Counted from the stretch's first letter, positions 1 to 6,181 are shown. The stretch is 6,410 nt of DNA from Patescibacteria group bacterium (GCA_030917805.1 JAUPUA010000055.1:1-6410); one strand, 5' to 3'. The notes: generated by a model from the sequence alone, not told the origin. Numbers and translations are program-made.

Positions 1-561
1 GAGAAATTCATAATCTTGATGACGAGTATACGACTCATCAAAGCCGTTAAGTTTTTGGTAGGCTTCTCGGCGGATCATTAAACTAGGTGTTGGTGGCGAT
101 CCCTCGGCTCGCAATATGTCCAAGGTGTAGTCTTCTTTTTTCTCTAGTTTAACTTTTCTGCCATTTTTATATGTCGTAGAAGTCGCTGCCATGTAGTGTG
201 GGTTCTTTTCTAAATAAACTACCAGTACTAGAACTTTATTATCGTCATAATAGTCGTCATCATCTAGAAGAGAAATATAGCTACCTTTGGATTTTTAAAA
301 GCCAGTATTACGTGCCGCAGAACCATTCCTGTTCTTTGAGTGTTTTATATATATAACGTTACCTAGGTTTTCATAATTCTTAACAATAGATTCGGTTTTA
401 TATCTCTCAGTTGATTTTGGGTCATTGTCGTCTACGATTATAATTTCAGTTGGCATGTATGATTGGCCCAGGCAAGACATAATTGCCCTTGCAAGCGTGG
501 TACTCCCTTTATACGTAGGGATTATGATACTCACCAGTGGTTTATCAGCTTTATTGTTCAT
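1..561 (-). pseudogene. GT2 family glycosyltransferase, interrupted by an in-frame TAA and cut by the window edge
   Basis: The N-terminal half shows the GT-A nucleotide-binding strand (VSIIIPTYKG), the EIIIVDDND motif and an AARNTG motif. TAA at 295-297 then stops the frame after NTGF. In the same frame, reading continues open to base 1 as KSKGSYISLLDDDDYYDD (the metal/UDP-sugar DXD region), then SLMIRREAYQKLNGFDESY and HQDYEF, where GT2 enzymes carry the acceptor-activating acid. Both halves together therefore make one normal GT2 enzyme; the truncated 88-residue product would lack the DXD and should be inactive. An A-to-T change of an AAA lysine codon (context GGC TTT TAA AAA) would explain it. 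I chose ATG at 559-561 because the GT2 at 2529-3290 also starts MNNK and continues PLVSII; GTG at 565-567 would add two residues. No clear ribosome site is seen. The gene overlaps the end of the polymerase gene by 11 bases and is the last operon member visible. Sequencing error or strain polymorphism is the main alternative. Confidence 0.85.
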
Positions 562-1750
562 AGGCACTAAGTCGATTTAGACTAATACTGTAAAAGAATA
601 ACCAAAAGTATAGCCATGAGAATATTTCTAAACTGAATAGTAAGGGTATTAGACCAATAACAGCCATCAGAAGCATGAATAATCTTATCGTTCCTTTAGA
701 TTTAGACATTGAATATATATAGGCAACGCTAAATAGTATAAATCCACTGAGACCTATTATGCCCCAACTGCTTAACAACTCGAGGTAGATGTTGTGTGTG
801 TAAACTCCGTATCGAGATATAAAGTATCCCGTACCGTGGCCTACTATAGGTGACACAATAACGTCACTCTCGGCATTGCTCCATATTTCCTGCCTACCAG
901 AATATGGATCGCCGCCCTCCTCAACTGACTGGTATAAAGAGTTTAGGGAGTAGCTTTCCAGATTATTCTCTTGTAGGTATTCTATAGAGGTTTCTAAGAT
1001 TGGTTTTAAGTAAAAAGTGAATACTACGGCAGTTATGCACATTGTTATTATAAGCAAGAGCTTACGAAGTGATCTTTTATCAATGAAGATCTTTGATAGT
1101 AATATGAATACCATTGCAGTCACGAGAGCACCTCTATTTGAAAAGAAAACTATCTGGAATAAAGCCACTAACTCAAACGGCAAAAGCCACTTAAACCCAA
1201 GATACTTTCGTCCTATATGCACTCCAAGATACGCAGGCAGCATTGCAAAATAGCCAAATTTCAAATAATCACCTGTAACAAAGTATTTAATAAATGGGTC
1301 CGGTGAATATAGAACAATAACCGGAACAGAAAAAAATGCGAGATACTTAAGAACTTGTTTCAAGTCCCTAACTTTTGATAGAAGATACATTGGCATAATC
1401 CCAAAAATAATAAACTGGTAGGCATACCTGAACGTGTAAGCATTACGGCGGGCGACCATATCGATCAGTAATACGAGGGATACAAGAGATATGGCTACTA
1501 AATAAAACTTGTCAGGCTTTAGCATCTTGTGCTTTGCATTACTCCAGAACGAAACTAATAGAATCAAGAGTGCTGGAAATGTAAGCAGGAATATAGAATA
1601 TTGCTTAAAGAACGGGATAAGTAACCCCATAAGTGGGAAGGTAAAGACATATGCGACAAACAGAAACTCGTTTGTATTAGTCTTGATAGATGAGTTAAGC
1701 TTATCAGACAGCTTAGGTTTTCCTTTTTTTATCACTAATTCTTTATTCAT
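551..1750 (-). CDS. Wzy / O-antigen ligase-type polysaccharide polymerase
   Basis: This 399-residue integral membrane protein has about ten or more hydrophobic segments, from residue 28 to 392. The longer hydrophilic stretch at about 252-318 is the kind of extracytoplasmic loop found in the Wzy_C/O-antigen ligase family. Family-like motifs are SNRGALVTAM (204-213), SGRQEIW (284-290), GHGTGYF (304-310) and THNIYLELLSSWGIIG (318-333), the last holding the His-Asn and Glu typical of this fold. By family it should join lipid-linked repeat units into chains at the outer face of the membrane. Ligase and polymerase cannot be told apart by sequence alone; the Wzz-like gene in the same operon favours polymerase. 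ATG at 1748-1750 overlaps the preceding GT2 stop as ATGA, and GAGG lies 7 bases upstream inside that gene, so translation is probably coupled. It ends with TAA. Membrane proteins like this evolve quickly, so no repeat-unit specificity can be inferred. Confidence 0.86.
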   Translation of the reverse strand: MNKELVIKKGKPKLSDKLNSSIKTNTNEFLFVAYVFTFPLMGLLIPFFKQYSIFLLTFPALLILLVSFWSNAKHKMLKPDKFYLVAISLVSLVLLIDMVARRNAYTFRYAYQFIIFGIMPMYLLSKVRDLKQVLKYLAFFSVPVIVLYSPDPFIKYFVTGDYLKFGYFAMLPAYLGVHIGRKYLGFKWLLPFELVALFQIVFFSNRGALVTAMVFILLSKIFIDKRSLRKLLLIITMCITAVVFTFYLKPILETSIEYLQENNLESYSLNSLYQSVEEGGDPYSGRQEIWSNAESDVIVSPIVGHGTGYFISRYGVYTHNIYLELLSSWGIIGLSGFILFSVAYIYSMSKSKGTIRLFMLLMAVIGLIPLLFSLEIFSWLYFWLFFYSISLNRLSAYEQ

Positions 1751-2529
1751 AATTGTGCCTCATTGTATGCACCTGAAGCCATAAGTCTGATTGACTTTAG
1801 TAAAGATACATCATTGAATAGATGTTTCTTTCGTATTGAAAATTGGATTATAAGAAAAGGGCATAATAGTTTAGACATCCTGTAAAATACAGCACCTTTT
1901 ACGATAAAGTATTTCTTATTGTAACCTTCAAACCAAGTTGATTCATTTTCTTTTTTTAAAACTGCGATCCTATCGTGAACGTGATAAACCTTTAGGCCTT
2001 TTTTATGACAGTCAAATAAGAATATGCTCTCTTCCCCCATATACTTGTCTGTGCCAGTGCCGAATGTTTCATCCATCGTCAGATCTTTGCTAAGGATACT
2101 GCTTCGTCTAAAACTTATCTGGCAAGAACTTGTCTTCATGGTCTGCAGCAGACTAAGCCTACCCTCTTTTTGTCTTTTTGTTGCATGGTTCGGGTCTTCA
2201 TGATCGACATAGAATGTTATGATGTCAGCATCCGGATACCTAACATAGGCTTCAGTGACTATATTCTCATAGCTATCTACGTAATACATGTCATCATCCG
2301 CGATAAGACATACCTCGGCAGTAGCAGCTTTAATTGCTCGATTTCTACTTTTACTGAGCCCACGCTCTTTTATAGATATTGCCGTAATTAGGCTGGTCCT
2401 AATATCCTTAGGCACTATAATATTTTCAGTGACCTGATTAACAACAACAGCCGACTTAGTATTCATCTCTTTTATGAGTTTCTTGATGTCTTGCTGATTC
2501 ATCGTGGAAATAAGAACCTGGATTATCAT
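1747..2529 (-). CDS. GT2 family glycosyltransferase with divergent N-terminus
   Basis: This 260-residue, probably cytoplasmic protein lacks the usual IIIPTYN opening and begins MIIQVLISTMNQQD. It then shows KERGLSKSRNRAIKAAT (54-70), CLIADDDMYY (74-83, with the metal-binding DDD at 78-80) and GEESIFLFDCHKKG (165-178), where an acidic residue would serve as catalytic base. This layout recalls a capsule-cluster GT2 subfamily that opens 'VQVLVSTMNQ' and keeps an 'ERGLSKSRN...ADDD' core; this is from memory and was not searched. The enzyme should add one sugar to the growing lipid-linked repeat; donor and acceptor are unknown. The C-terminal part (about 200-250) is basic and amphipathic and may hold it at the membrane. 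The ATG (2527-2529) shares one base with the previous gene's TAA. GAGG lies 8 bases upstream in that gene's last codons, so coupling is likely. The stop overlaps the polymerase start as ATGA. Confidence 0.85.
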   Translation of the reverse strand: MIIQVLISTMNQQDIKKLIKEMNTKSAVVVNQVTENIIVPKDIRTSLITAISIKERGLSKSRNRAIKAATAEVCLIADDDMYYVDSYENIVTEAYVRYPDADIITFYVDHEDPNHATKRQKEGRLSLLQTMKTSSCQISFRRSSILSKDLTMDETFGTGTDKYMGEESIFLFDCHKKGLKVYHVHDRIAVLKKENESTWFEGYNKKYFIVKGAVFYRMSKLLCPFLIIQFSIRKKHLFNDVSLLKSIRLMASGAYNEAQL

Positions 2530-3290
2530 TATATGCGCCTCATAGTAGCTTTATAGATGTAGTGAGAGAAATAGTAACATGATCTAATAGGACCAATTGA
2601 TTCCGATACTCTGTATAGATCCCAAGTTTGCTTAACGGCTTTTAGCTTATTTGATGAAAGTGTTAATTTATTCCTTCGGTAGATACTAAGTGTCTCATTG
2701 AGCCCAAAAGCACAGTCAATATTTCTTAGTATTTTCCACCAAGTCGCGGTATCTTCACTCTTAATGCTTGGCATATAAATTTCATCCTTACTAAGCTTTT
2801 CTGTATCTAACATCACGGTAATAGTAGAGATAGTTGTGTTCTTTAAAGCTTGTCTGTAGGTTATATTGCACGGAACGTAAACTCTTTTCCCGTTCGGCTT
2901 ACCGGTGCTATCTGCAAACTCGTAGCCCGTAAAACTAAATGCGCAGTCTTTTTCAAGCATAAAGGCAACTTGCTTCTTTAACTTAGAGGATGCCCAAAGG
3001 TCATCTGCATCAAGAAATGCAATAAACCTACCCTTGGCAGCATCAATTCCCTTATTTCGTGTTTGTGCTGCGCGAAGGTTAGTCTTGCTCTTAATAAGTT
3101 TAATGCGTTTATCTTTTTTGAGGTATGGAGTAATTAGCTTAATACTGCCGTCGGTTGATTTATCGTCGACTAAAATCAACTCCCAATTGGCATAGGTTTG
3201 GTCGAGAACGGTTTGAATAGTTTCCTCGATAAATCGTTCGGCGTTGTATACCGGAACGATGATACTCACAAGTGGTTGCTTATTATTCAT
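2529..3290 (-). CDS. GT2 family glycosyltransferase (GT-A fold)
   Basis: This 253-residue protein has the full classical GT2 signature. LVSIIVPVYNAERFIEETI (7-25) and ELILVDDKSTDGS (37-49) form the nucleotide-binding part. AAQTRNKGIDAAKGRFIAF (74-92) leads into LDADD, with the metal-binding DAD at 94-96. SEDTATWWKIL (178-188) carries the likely catalytic Asp at 180, and IYRRNKLTLSSNK (203-215) resembles the C-terminal part of TuaG-like enzymes. There is no membrane segment, so it should act at the inner face of the membrane on the undecaprenyl-linked acceptor made by the adjacent phosphoglycosyl transferase. The sugar cannot be predicted. Its ATG overlaps the PGT stop as ATGA, with only a weak purine stretch upstream, suggesting coupled translation. 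Its TAA shares one base with the next start codon. The length is normal for a single-domain GT2 enzyme. Confidence 0.9.
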   Translation of the reverse strand: MNNKQPLVSIIVPVYNAERFIEETIQTVLDQTYANWELILVDDKSTDGSIKLITPYLKKDKRIKLIKSKTNLRAAQTRNKGIDAAKGRFIAFLDADDLWASSKLKKQVAFMLEKDCAFSFTGYEFADSTGKPNGKRVYVPCNITYRQALKNTTISTITVMLDTEKLSKDEIYMPSIKSEDTATWWKILRNIDCAFGLNETLSIYRRNKLTLSSNKLKAVKQTWDLYRVSESIGPIRSCYYFSHYIYKATMRRI

Positions 3291-3952
3291 ATTGCAGTCT
3301 CTAATATATTGTTACCAGAATCATCCTGAAGATCTTCTGAGTTGTTAAGTTGGCTCCTGAGAATGTCTAGTTCTTTATGAATACCTCCCTTGCCCATCTC
3401 TTGCCCATCTCTTGAAACTACGGCTTGAATTGTTAAGAATATTACCTTTAAATCTTCTCGTAGACCAATATGGCTAACATACCTTAAATCGTACTTAATT
3501 TTATCATGAATTGATAGGTTGTTACGGCCGTAAACCTGGGCAATTCCCGTGATTCCAGGACGCACATCATAACGATGACGCTGGGTGCTATCCATGTGAT
3601 CATAATAGTCTGTGATCCATGGGCGAGGACCAATAAAAGACATGTCTCCACGCACCACATTTACTAGTTGTGGTATTTCATCAAGAGAGAAGGCTCTTAA
3701 AAACCTACCAATACCAGTAATTTGATCTTCGCCCGAAGCATCGCTCACACTGTTGTTTTTATCCATAGTACGTAGCTTAAACATTTTAAATTTAGTACCA
3801 TTTATACCGCTACGTTCCTGGGTAAATATGACTGGCCCTGGGCTAGAGAGTTTTACTGCAATAGCGATTACTAGTAATAATGGTATAGCTAAGGTAAGTA
3901 GAGTAAGAGCGGCCACAAGATCGAGTAATCGTTTTATATACTTGTTGTACAT
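3287..3952 (-). CDS. Monotopic phosphoglycosyl transferase (PglC/WcaJ C-domain type), initiating sugar transferase
   Basis: This 221-residue protein matches the bacterial sugar transferase family that moves a sugar phosphate from a UDP-sugar to undecaprenyl phosphate, the first membrane step of repeat-unit assembly. The N-terminus is basic and is followed by one hydrophobic reentrant segment broken by a proline (about 11-34, Pro24). Next come SSPGPVIFTQERSG (36-49), FKMFKLRTM (55-63), the catalytic Asp-Glu pair D91-E92 in SLDEIPQLVNVVRGDMSFIGPRP (89-111), and RPGITGIAQV (131-140). It is the short form, without the extra N-terminal membrane domain of WbaP/WcaJ. The C-terminal 37 residues after VVSRDGQ exist only because an 11-bp tandem repeat shifts the frame (see 3389-3414). 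A purine-rich GAGGGG lies 9 bases before the ATG. It follows the Wzz-like gene by 25 bases and overlaps the next GT2 gene as ATGA. The substrate sugar cannot be told. Confidence 0.93.
   Translation of the reverse strand: MYNKYIKRLLDLVAALTLLTLAIPLLLVIAIAVKLSSPGPVIFTQERSGINGTKFKMFKLRTMDKNNSVSDASGEDQITGIGRFLRAFSLDEIPQLVNVVRGDMSFIGPRPWITDYYDHMDSTQRHRYDVRPGITGIAQVYGRNNLSIHDKIKYDLRYVSHIGLREDLKVIFLTIQAVVSRDGQEMGKGGIHKELDILRSQLNNSEDLQDDSGNNILETAI
3389..3414. repeat. 11-bp tandem repeat, about 2.4 copies, out of phase with the codons
   Basis: The unit CTTGCCCATCT (plus strand) repeats exactly with an 11-base period from 3389 to 3414, inside the 3' part of the phosphoglycosyl transferase gene. Because 11 is not a multiple of three, each gain or loss of a unit changes the frame after Gln184. 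Losing one unit gives G-R-Y-S and then TAA, a protein of about 188 residues. Gaining one gives a different 14-residue tail and a TAG. Only the two-copy form seen here opens the 37-residue tail that runs into the next gene. Confidence 0.9.
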
Positions 3953-3978
3953 AGTTGGTGGCCCCTCTTCTTGGTGCC

Positions 3979-4734
3979 TTACTTAGTTTTTTTAGATTGT
4001 GTTCTAGACGTAGTCTTAAGAGCAAGTGCTGGCTTCTTGAAAAAGATGTTTCTAAGTGATTCAATGCGTGCCGCACGCGATGCTACAGATTTCTTTGTTG
4101 TTACTTTACCATTTTTATTTTTAGCAGCTGGTTTTCTGACTGTCTTAGCCTTACCGGCTCGTTTCACTTGAGATAAGTAATAGTCATAGATAAAGAATAA
4201 GGTTATGACCGCGAGCAATAAACATGCAACTATAGAAAGCCCAAGTTGTAGTGGAGCGCTAACATTATAGGAAGAAGTTGGAAAGCTTGCAGAGTCTACT
4301 ATCTTAATATTATTCGAGCCGTAAAGAGAGTTTGCTTCATTTTTAAATGAATCGAGTGATCCTGCTAAAAGATCTTGGCTTTTTTGGGCGCTAGTAGTAG
4401 ACATACTTACCAAGATAACATCAGTATCTTTATTGTTAGTTGCAGTTGTATTGCTTAAAAGTTGGTTGTAGCCACCACTATAGCCCTTATCTGTTATGAC
4501 GGGATCCAGTACACGGCGAGACTTAAAAAGCTCTGTATAGTTATTGTTAATGGTCGAATCTTGAGTTGTTCGAGCACCAACAACTAAGATCGTTGCCTCA
4601 CTTTTATACAGAGGAGTTTGAATAAAGTTGGTATAAACTAAGCCGATTATTGCTCCAATAAAAATCGCGCTCAGTAGAACCAGCCAGTTTTTTACGTAGT
4701 ATTTTAGCAGATCATAAAGATTAACCTCTTCCAT
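3979..4734 (-). CDS. Wzz/CpsC-like polysaccharide chain-length (co-polymerase) protein with long basic tail
   Basis: This 251-residue protein has the two-helix layout of polysaccharide co-polymerases. A short cytoplasmic N-terminus (NLYDLLKYYVKNW) leads into TM1 (about 17-36), then the Wzz-type PLYKSEATILVV motif (41-52), an extracytoplasmic domain, the FPTSSYNVSAPL stretch (151-162) and TM2 (about 163-184). By family it sets chain length together with Wzy and can contact a tyrosine kinase. No Walker A/B kinase domain is fused to it. The odd part is the tail after TM2 (189-251): 21 Lys/Arg and a single Glu in 63 residues, with KPAAKNKNGK-like stretches resembling nucleic-acid-binding tails. 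The start is well supported: AAGGAG lies 5 bases before ATG 4732-4734. It is the first gene of the operon, about 40 bases from the predicted transcription start, and is followed by the PGT gene after 25 bases. Confidence 0.85.
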   Translation of the reverse strand: MEEVNLYDLLKYYVKNWLVLLSAIFIGAIIGLVYTNFIQTPLYKSEATILVVGARTTQDSTINNNYTELFKSRRVLDPVITDKGYSGGYNQLLSNTTATNNKDTDVILVSMSTTSAQKSQDLLAGSLDSFKNEANSLYGSNNIKIVDSASFPTSSYNVSAPLQLGLSIVACLLLAVITLFFIYDYYLSQVKRAGKAKTVRKPAAKNKNGKVTTKKSVASRAARIESLRNIFFKKPALALKTTSRTQSKKTK

Positions 4735-4739
4735 GATGT

Positions 4740-4745
4740 CTCCTT
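4740..4745 (-). promoter_or_regulatory. Strong ribosome binding site of the Wzz-like gene
   Basis: On the minus strand this reads AAGGAG, with 5 bases before the ATG at 4732-4734. It is the best Shine-Dalgarno match in the window and fixes the start of the first operon gene. Genes further down the operon rely on weaker GAGG-type sites inside the preceding gene. Confidence 0.8.
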
Positions 4746-4777
4746 CTCTCTTTACAATTATTGGTATCTTATGTTTA

Positions 4778-4806
4778 ATTGTAGCATATATTTAACAAAC
4801 TGTAAA
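4778..4806 (-). promoter_or_regulatory. Predicted sigma-70 promoter of the polysaccharide operon
   Basis: Read on the minus strand: -35 TTTACA (4801-4806), a 17-base spacer, then -10 TACAAT (4778-4783) preceded by TGC, an extended -10. Spacing and both boxes are close to consensus. Transcription should begin near 4771, giving a leader of about 36 bases before the Wzz-like ATG. No operator or riboswitch is evident in this short leader. Confidence 0.7.
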
Positions 4807-4835
4807 TAGAGGTAAATCTTACTACTCTATAATCC

Positions 4836-4864
4836 TTCCAACAGACTACCGGCGTTGCTATAAT
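4836..4864 (+). promoter_or_regulatory. Predicted extended -10 promoter of the LysM-like gene
   Basis: A perfect TATAAT (4859-4864) is preceded by TGC, giving an extended -10 element. The -35 position at 17-base spacing (TTCCAA, 4836-4841) is poor, as is common with extended -10 promoters. Transcription should begin near 4871, about 42 bases before the GTG start. It diverges from the polysaccharide promoter; the two -10 boxes are about 75 bases apart. Another TATAAT at 4828-4833 lacks both TGN and a -35. Confidence 0.55.
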
Positions 4865-4912
4865 CACCAATATTATAACTTAATGGTGTGGGAGAATGAG
4901 ACGAACTGAGGA

Positions 4913-5710
4913 GTGCAGAGATCGCAGAAGATTCAAAGAATTATAGCCGTTATTTGTGGGCTCATTTTAGTTGCTGTAATCACATCTATACTTATTAACA
5001 ATTCTCAGTCTCAAACAGACACCGTTAAAAATGTGCCCAATTCTCAGAACCAGTCATCGGCCGAGACTGAAGAGAAGAGCGCAGAAGTTTCACCAGAAAA
5101 GGAAGTTGCTGATAAGACAGGACCTGGTCAAGATAGTTATAGTTTTACTGCCGTAGCTGGTGATTCATATACTGCACTAGCCCGGAAAGCCGTTGGTCAG
5201 TACATCGCGACAAACCAGCTGAGTACGTCCAAAGCTCAGCAGGCTAGGTTCGCCGCAGCTCTGGCATCTAACGCCGGTTCACCACTTCTTGAGATTGGGC
5301 AGGTTGTAACTATCCAGGAATCTGATATTGCAGCATTAATCGGTAAACCCTCAGGTACTACAGAAACCCCAAAGGAGGCTGATAACAAAGATACTGTCGC
5401 TGATAATTCCAAACAAGACGCCACTTCTACGGATTATAGCTACACCGCTGATAGAGGTGATTCATACAGCATACTAGCCCGTAGAGCTATTAGCGAGCAC
5501 TCGGTAGGTATCAACCTTAAACTAACATCTAGCCAAAGAATTGCTGCTGAGACAACCATAATTACTGCAGCAGGCTTCCCTAGGCTCAGCGTTGGCCAGA
5601 AGGTCACGTTCTCCTACATAGACATAAAGGATGCCGTTAGCGAAGCTCAGGTGCTCTCAGCTGAGCAGCTATTGCTCTGGCAACCGTATGCAGCTCGTGC
5701 AGGGCTATAA
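4913..5710 (+). CDS. Membrane-anchored protein with two extended LysM-like domains
   Basis: This 265-residue protein has a short basic N-terminus and one hydrophobic segment (about 9-28) acting as signal anchor; no lipobox is seen. Next comes a Ser/Gln/Glu-rich linker (30-73) and two copies of a roughly 71-residue domain (about 74-144 and 173-243, offset 99). Each starts with a Y-S-F/Y-T-A...GDSY..LAR(K/R)A motif and ends with an IGQ/VGQ-x-VT strand. The ends match LysM, which binds N-acetylglucosamine-containing glycans, but the helical middle is longer than in a usual 44-residue LysM. It is probably an exported, membrane-tethered cell-wall or glycan-binding protein; ligand binding is inferred. 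Such repeats are, from memory, common in Saccharibacteria. GTG at 4913 is the only usable start near the membrane segment, because TGA lies in frame at 4907-4909. GAGGA directly abuts the GTG, too close for a normal ribosome site. It diverges from the polysaccharide operon. Confidence 0.82.
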   Translation: MQRSQKIQRIIAVICGLILVAVITSILINNSQSQTDTVKNVPNSQNQSSAETEEKSAEVSPEKEVADKTGPGQDSYSFTAVAGDSYTALARKAVGQYIATNQLSTSKAQQARFAAALASNAGSPLLEIGQVVTIQESDIAALIGKPSGTTETPKEADNKDTVADNSKQDATSTDYSYTADRGDSYSILARRAISEHSVGINLKLTSSQRIAAETTIITAAGFPRLSVGQKVTFSYIDIKDAVSEAQVLSAEQLLLWQPYAARAGL

Positions 5711-5927
5711 ATAGACCTTGCTCTCTTTGAATTAACCTTTGGTACTTTTATTTCTTACTGCATGATCTGCTATTTTAATTTCGTATGGATCCTTGCGTTA
5801 GCTAAGCAGTACTATCCTTCTGTCATTTTAAGTTATGAACGCAAACAAAAGTGTGGCTAACTTTCAATTTTAAAGTGATAGAAAGCGATGCTCAAAAAGA
5901 TATGACCATATTGTGCCAGGGTCGTAT

Positions 5928-5956
5928 TTTACATTTTAGTGAATACATTTTTTAAT
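5928..5956 (+). promoter_or_regulatory. Predicted promoter P1 in first repeat copy
   Basis: -35 TTTACA (5928-5933), a 17-base spacer and -10 TTTAAT (5951-5956). The start would fall at about 5962-5963, just before a run of six T. No gene follows on the plus strand, so if active it would make a non-coding transcript that reads through P2. Confidence 0.5.
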
Positions 5957-6034
5957 CATAAGCTTTTTTGTAATCGATGCGCTCTGCGGTATGTTGACAT
6001 TCTAGTGAATACATTTTTTAATCATAAGCTTTTT
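5931..6034 (+). repeat. Direct repeat pair, 38 bp with 37/38 identity, 66-base period
   Basis: Copies lie at 5931-5968 and 5997-6034, with one T/C difference (5936 versus 6002) and a 28-base unrelated spacer. With a one-base gap, similarity runs a few bases further left (GTAT at 5924 and 5989). The shared block covers exactly the -35 edge, spacer, -10 and first transcribed bases of the two promoters described separately, so it looks like a promoter duplication. It was not seen elsewhere in the window. Confidence 0.9.
5994..6022 (+). promoter_or_regulatory. Predicted promoter P2 in second repeat copy
   Basis: -35 TTGACA (5994-5999, perfect consensus), a 17-base spacer and -10 TTTAAT (6017-6022, five of six bases). 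The start would fall at about 6028-6029, just before a run of five T. It is the stronger of the tandem pair, because the one-base difference upstream of the repeat turns TTTACA into TTGACA. Confidence 0.6.
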
Positions 6035-6068
6035 ATGAAATTAAGTCTTTCAGATCAGCCATAAGAGT

Positions 6069-6083
6069 CAAATAGCCTATTTG
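6069..6083. repeat. 15-base palindrome
   Basis: CAAATAG, one central C, then CTATTTG: a perfect 7-bp inverted repeat. It sits just upstream of a TATAAT at 6088-6093 that has no good -35. It could be a protein-binding site or chance in AT-rich DNA. Confidence 0.4.
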
Positions 6084-6107
6084 CACATATAATACTACCG
6101 AATATTA

Positions 6108-6176
6108 TCTACTTAACCTGATTGATAATGTAAGAAGGATATACGACATTAAACGGATGGTCCTGCGTTAAGTAGA
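6108..6176. repeat. 10-bp inverted repeat enclosing a smaller one
   Basis: TCTACTTAAC (6108-6117) is the exact reverse complement of GTTAAGTAGA (6167-6176). Inside it, TAATGT (6126-6131) pairs with ACATTA (6146-6151). On either strand an RNA could form a long outer stem with an inner stem. It ends 5 bases before the hairpin at 6182. Confidence 0.6.
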
Positions 6177-6181
6177 CAAGC

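Noticed and set aside
295..297. Stop codon reassignment to explain the TAA
   Set aside because: TAA ends the Wzy-like, GT2 (2529), Wzz-like and LysM-like genes here, and reassignment known in some CPR lineages concerns TGA, not TAA.
1017..1253. Plus-strand ORF of 78 codons
   Set aside because: It lies antisense inside the well-supported Wzy-like gene; no family motif or ribosome site supports it.
1509..1784. Plus-strand ORF of 91 codons
   Set aside because: It is a shadow on the opposite strand of the Wzy-like gene and its junction with the GT2 gene.
2170..2391. Plus-strand ORF of 73 codons
   Set aside because: It is antisense to the conserved core of a GT2 gene, including its DDD motif.
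3753..4171. Overlapping small ORFs on both strands around the PGT/Wzz junction (3753-3986 +, 3843-4076 -, 3971-4171 +)
   Set aside because: All lie in other frames of two well-supported genes and show low-complexity translations that mirror the Lys-rich tail or the membrane segment.
4865..4888. CACCA...TGGTG inverted repeat near the LysM-like gene's start of transcription
   Set aside because: The arms are only 5 bp with a 14-base gap; this is too weak to call an operator.
5236..5424. Minus-strand ORF of 62 codons
   Set aside because: It is antisense to the first LysM-like domain and linker, with no independent support.
5711..5830. Terminator for the LysM-like gene
   Set aside because: Only 3-4 bp stems (for example GCA/TGC near 5760) were found, without a convincing T tract.
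5851..5955. 34-codon plus-strand ORF starting GTG
   Set aside because: It has no ribosome site and no recognisable composition, and it ends inside the promoter repeat.
5931..6034. CRISPR-like layout (38-bp repeats with a 28-base spacer)
   Set aside because: Only two copies exist, positions 66 bases before and after hold no further repeat, no cas genes are present, and the repeat matches promoter elements.
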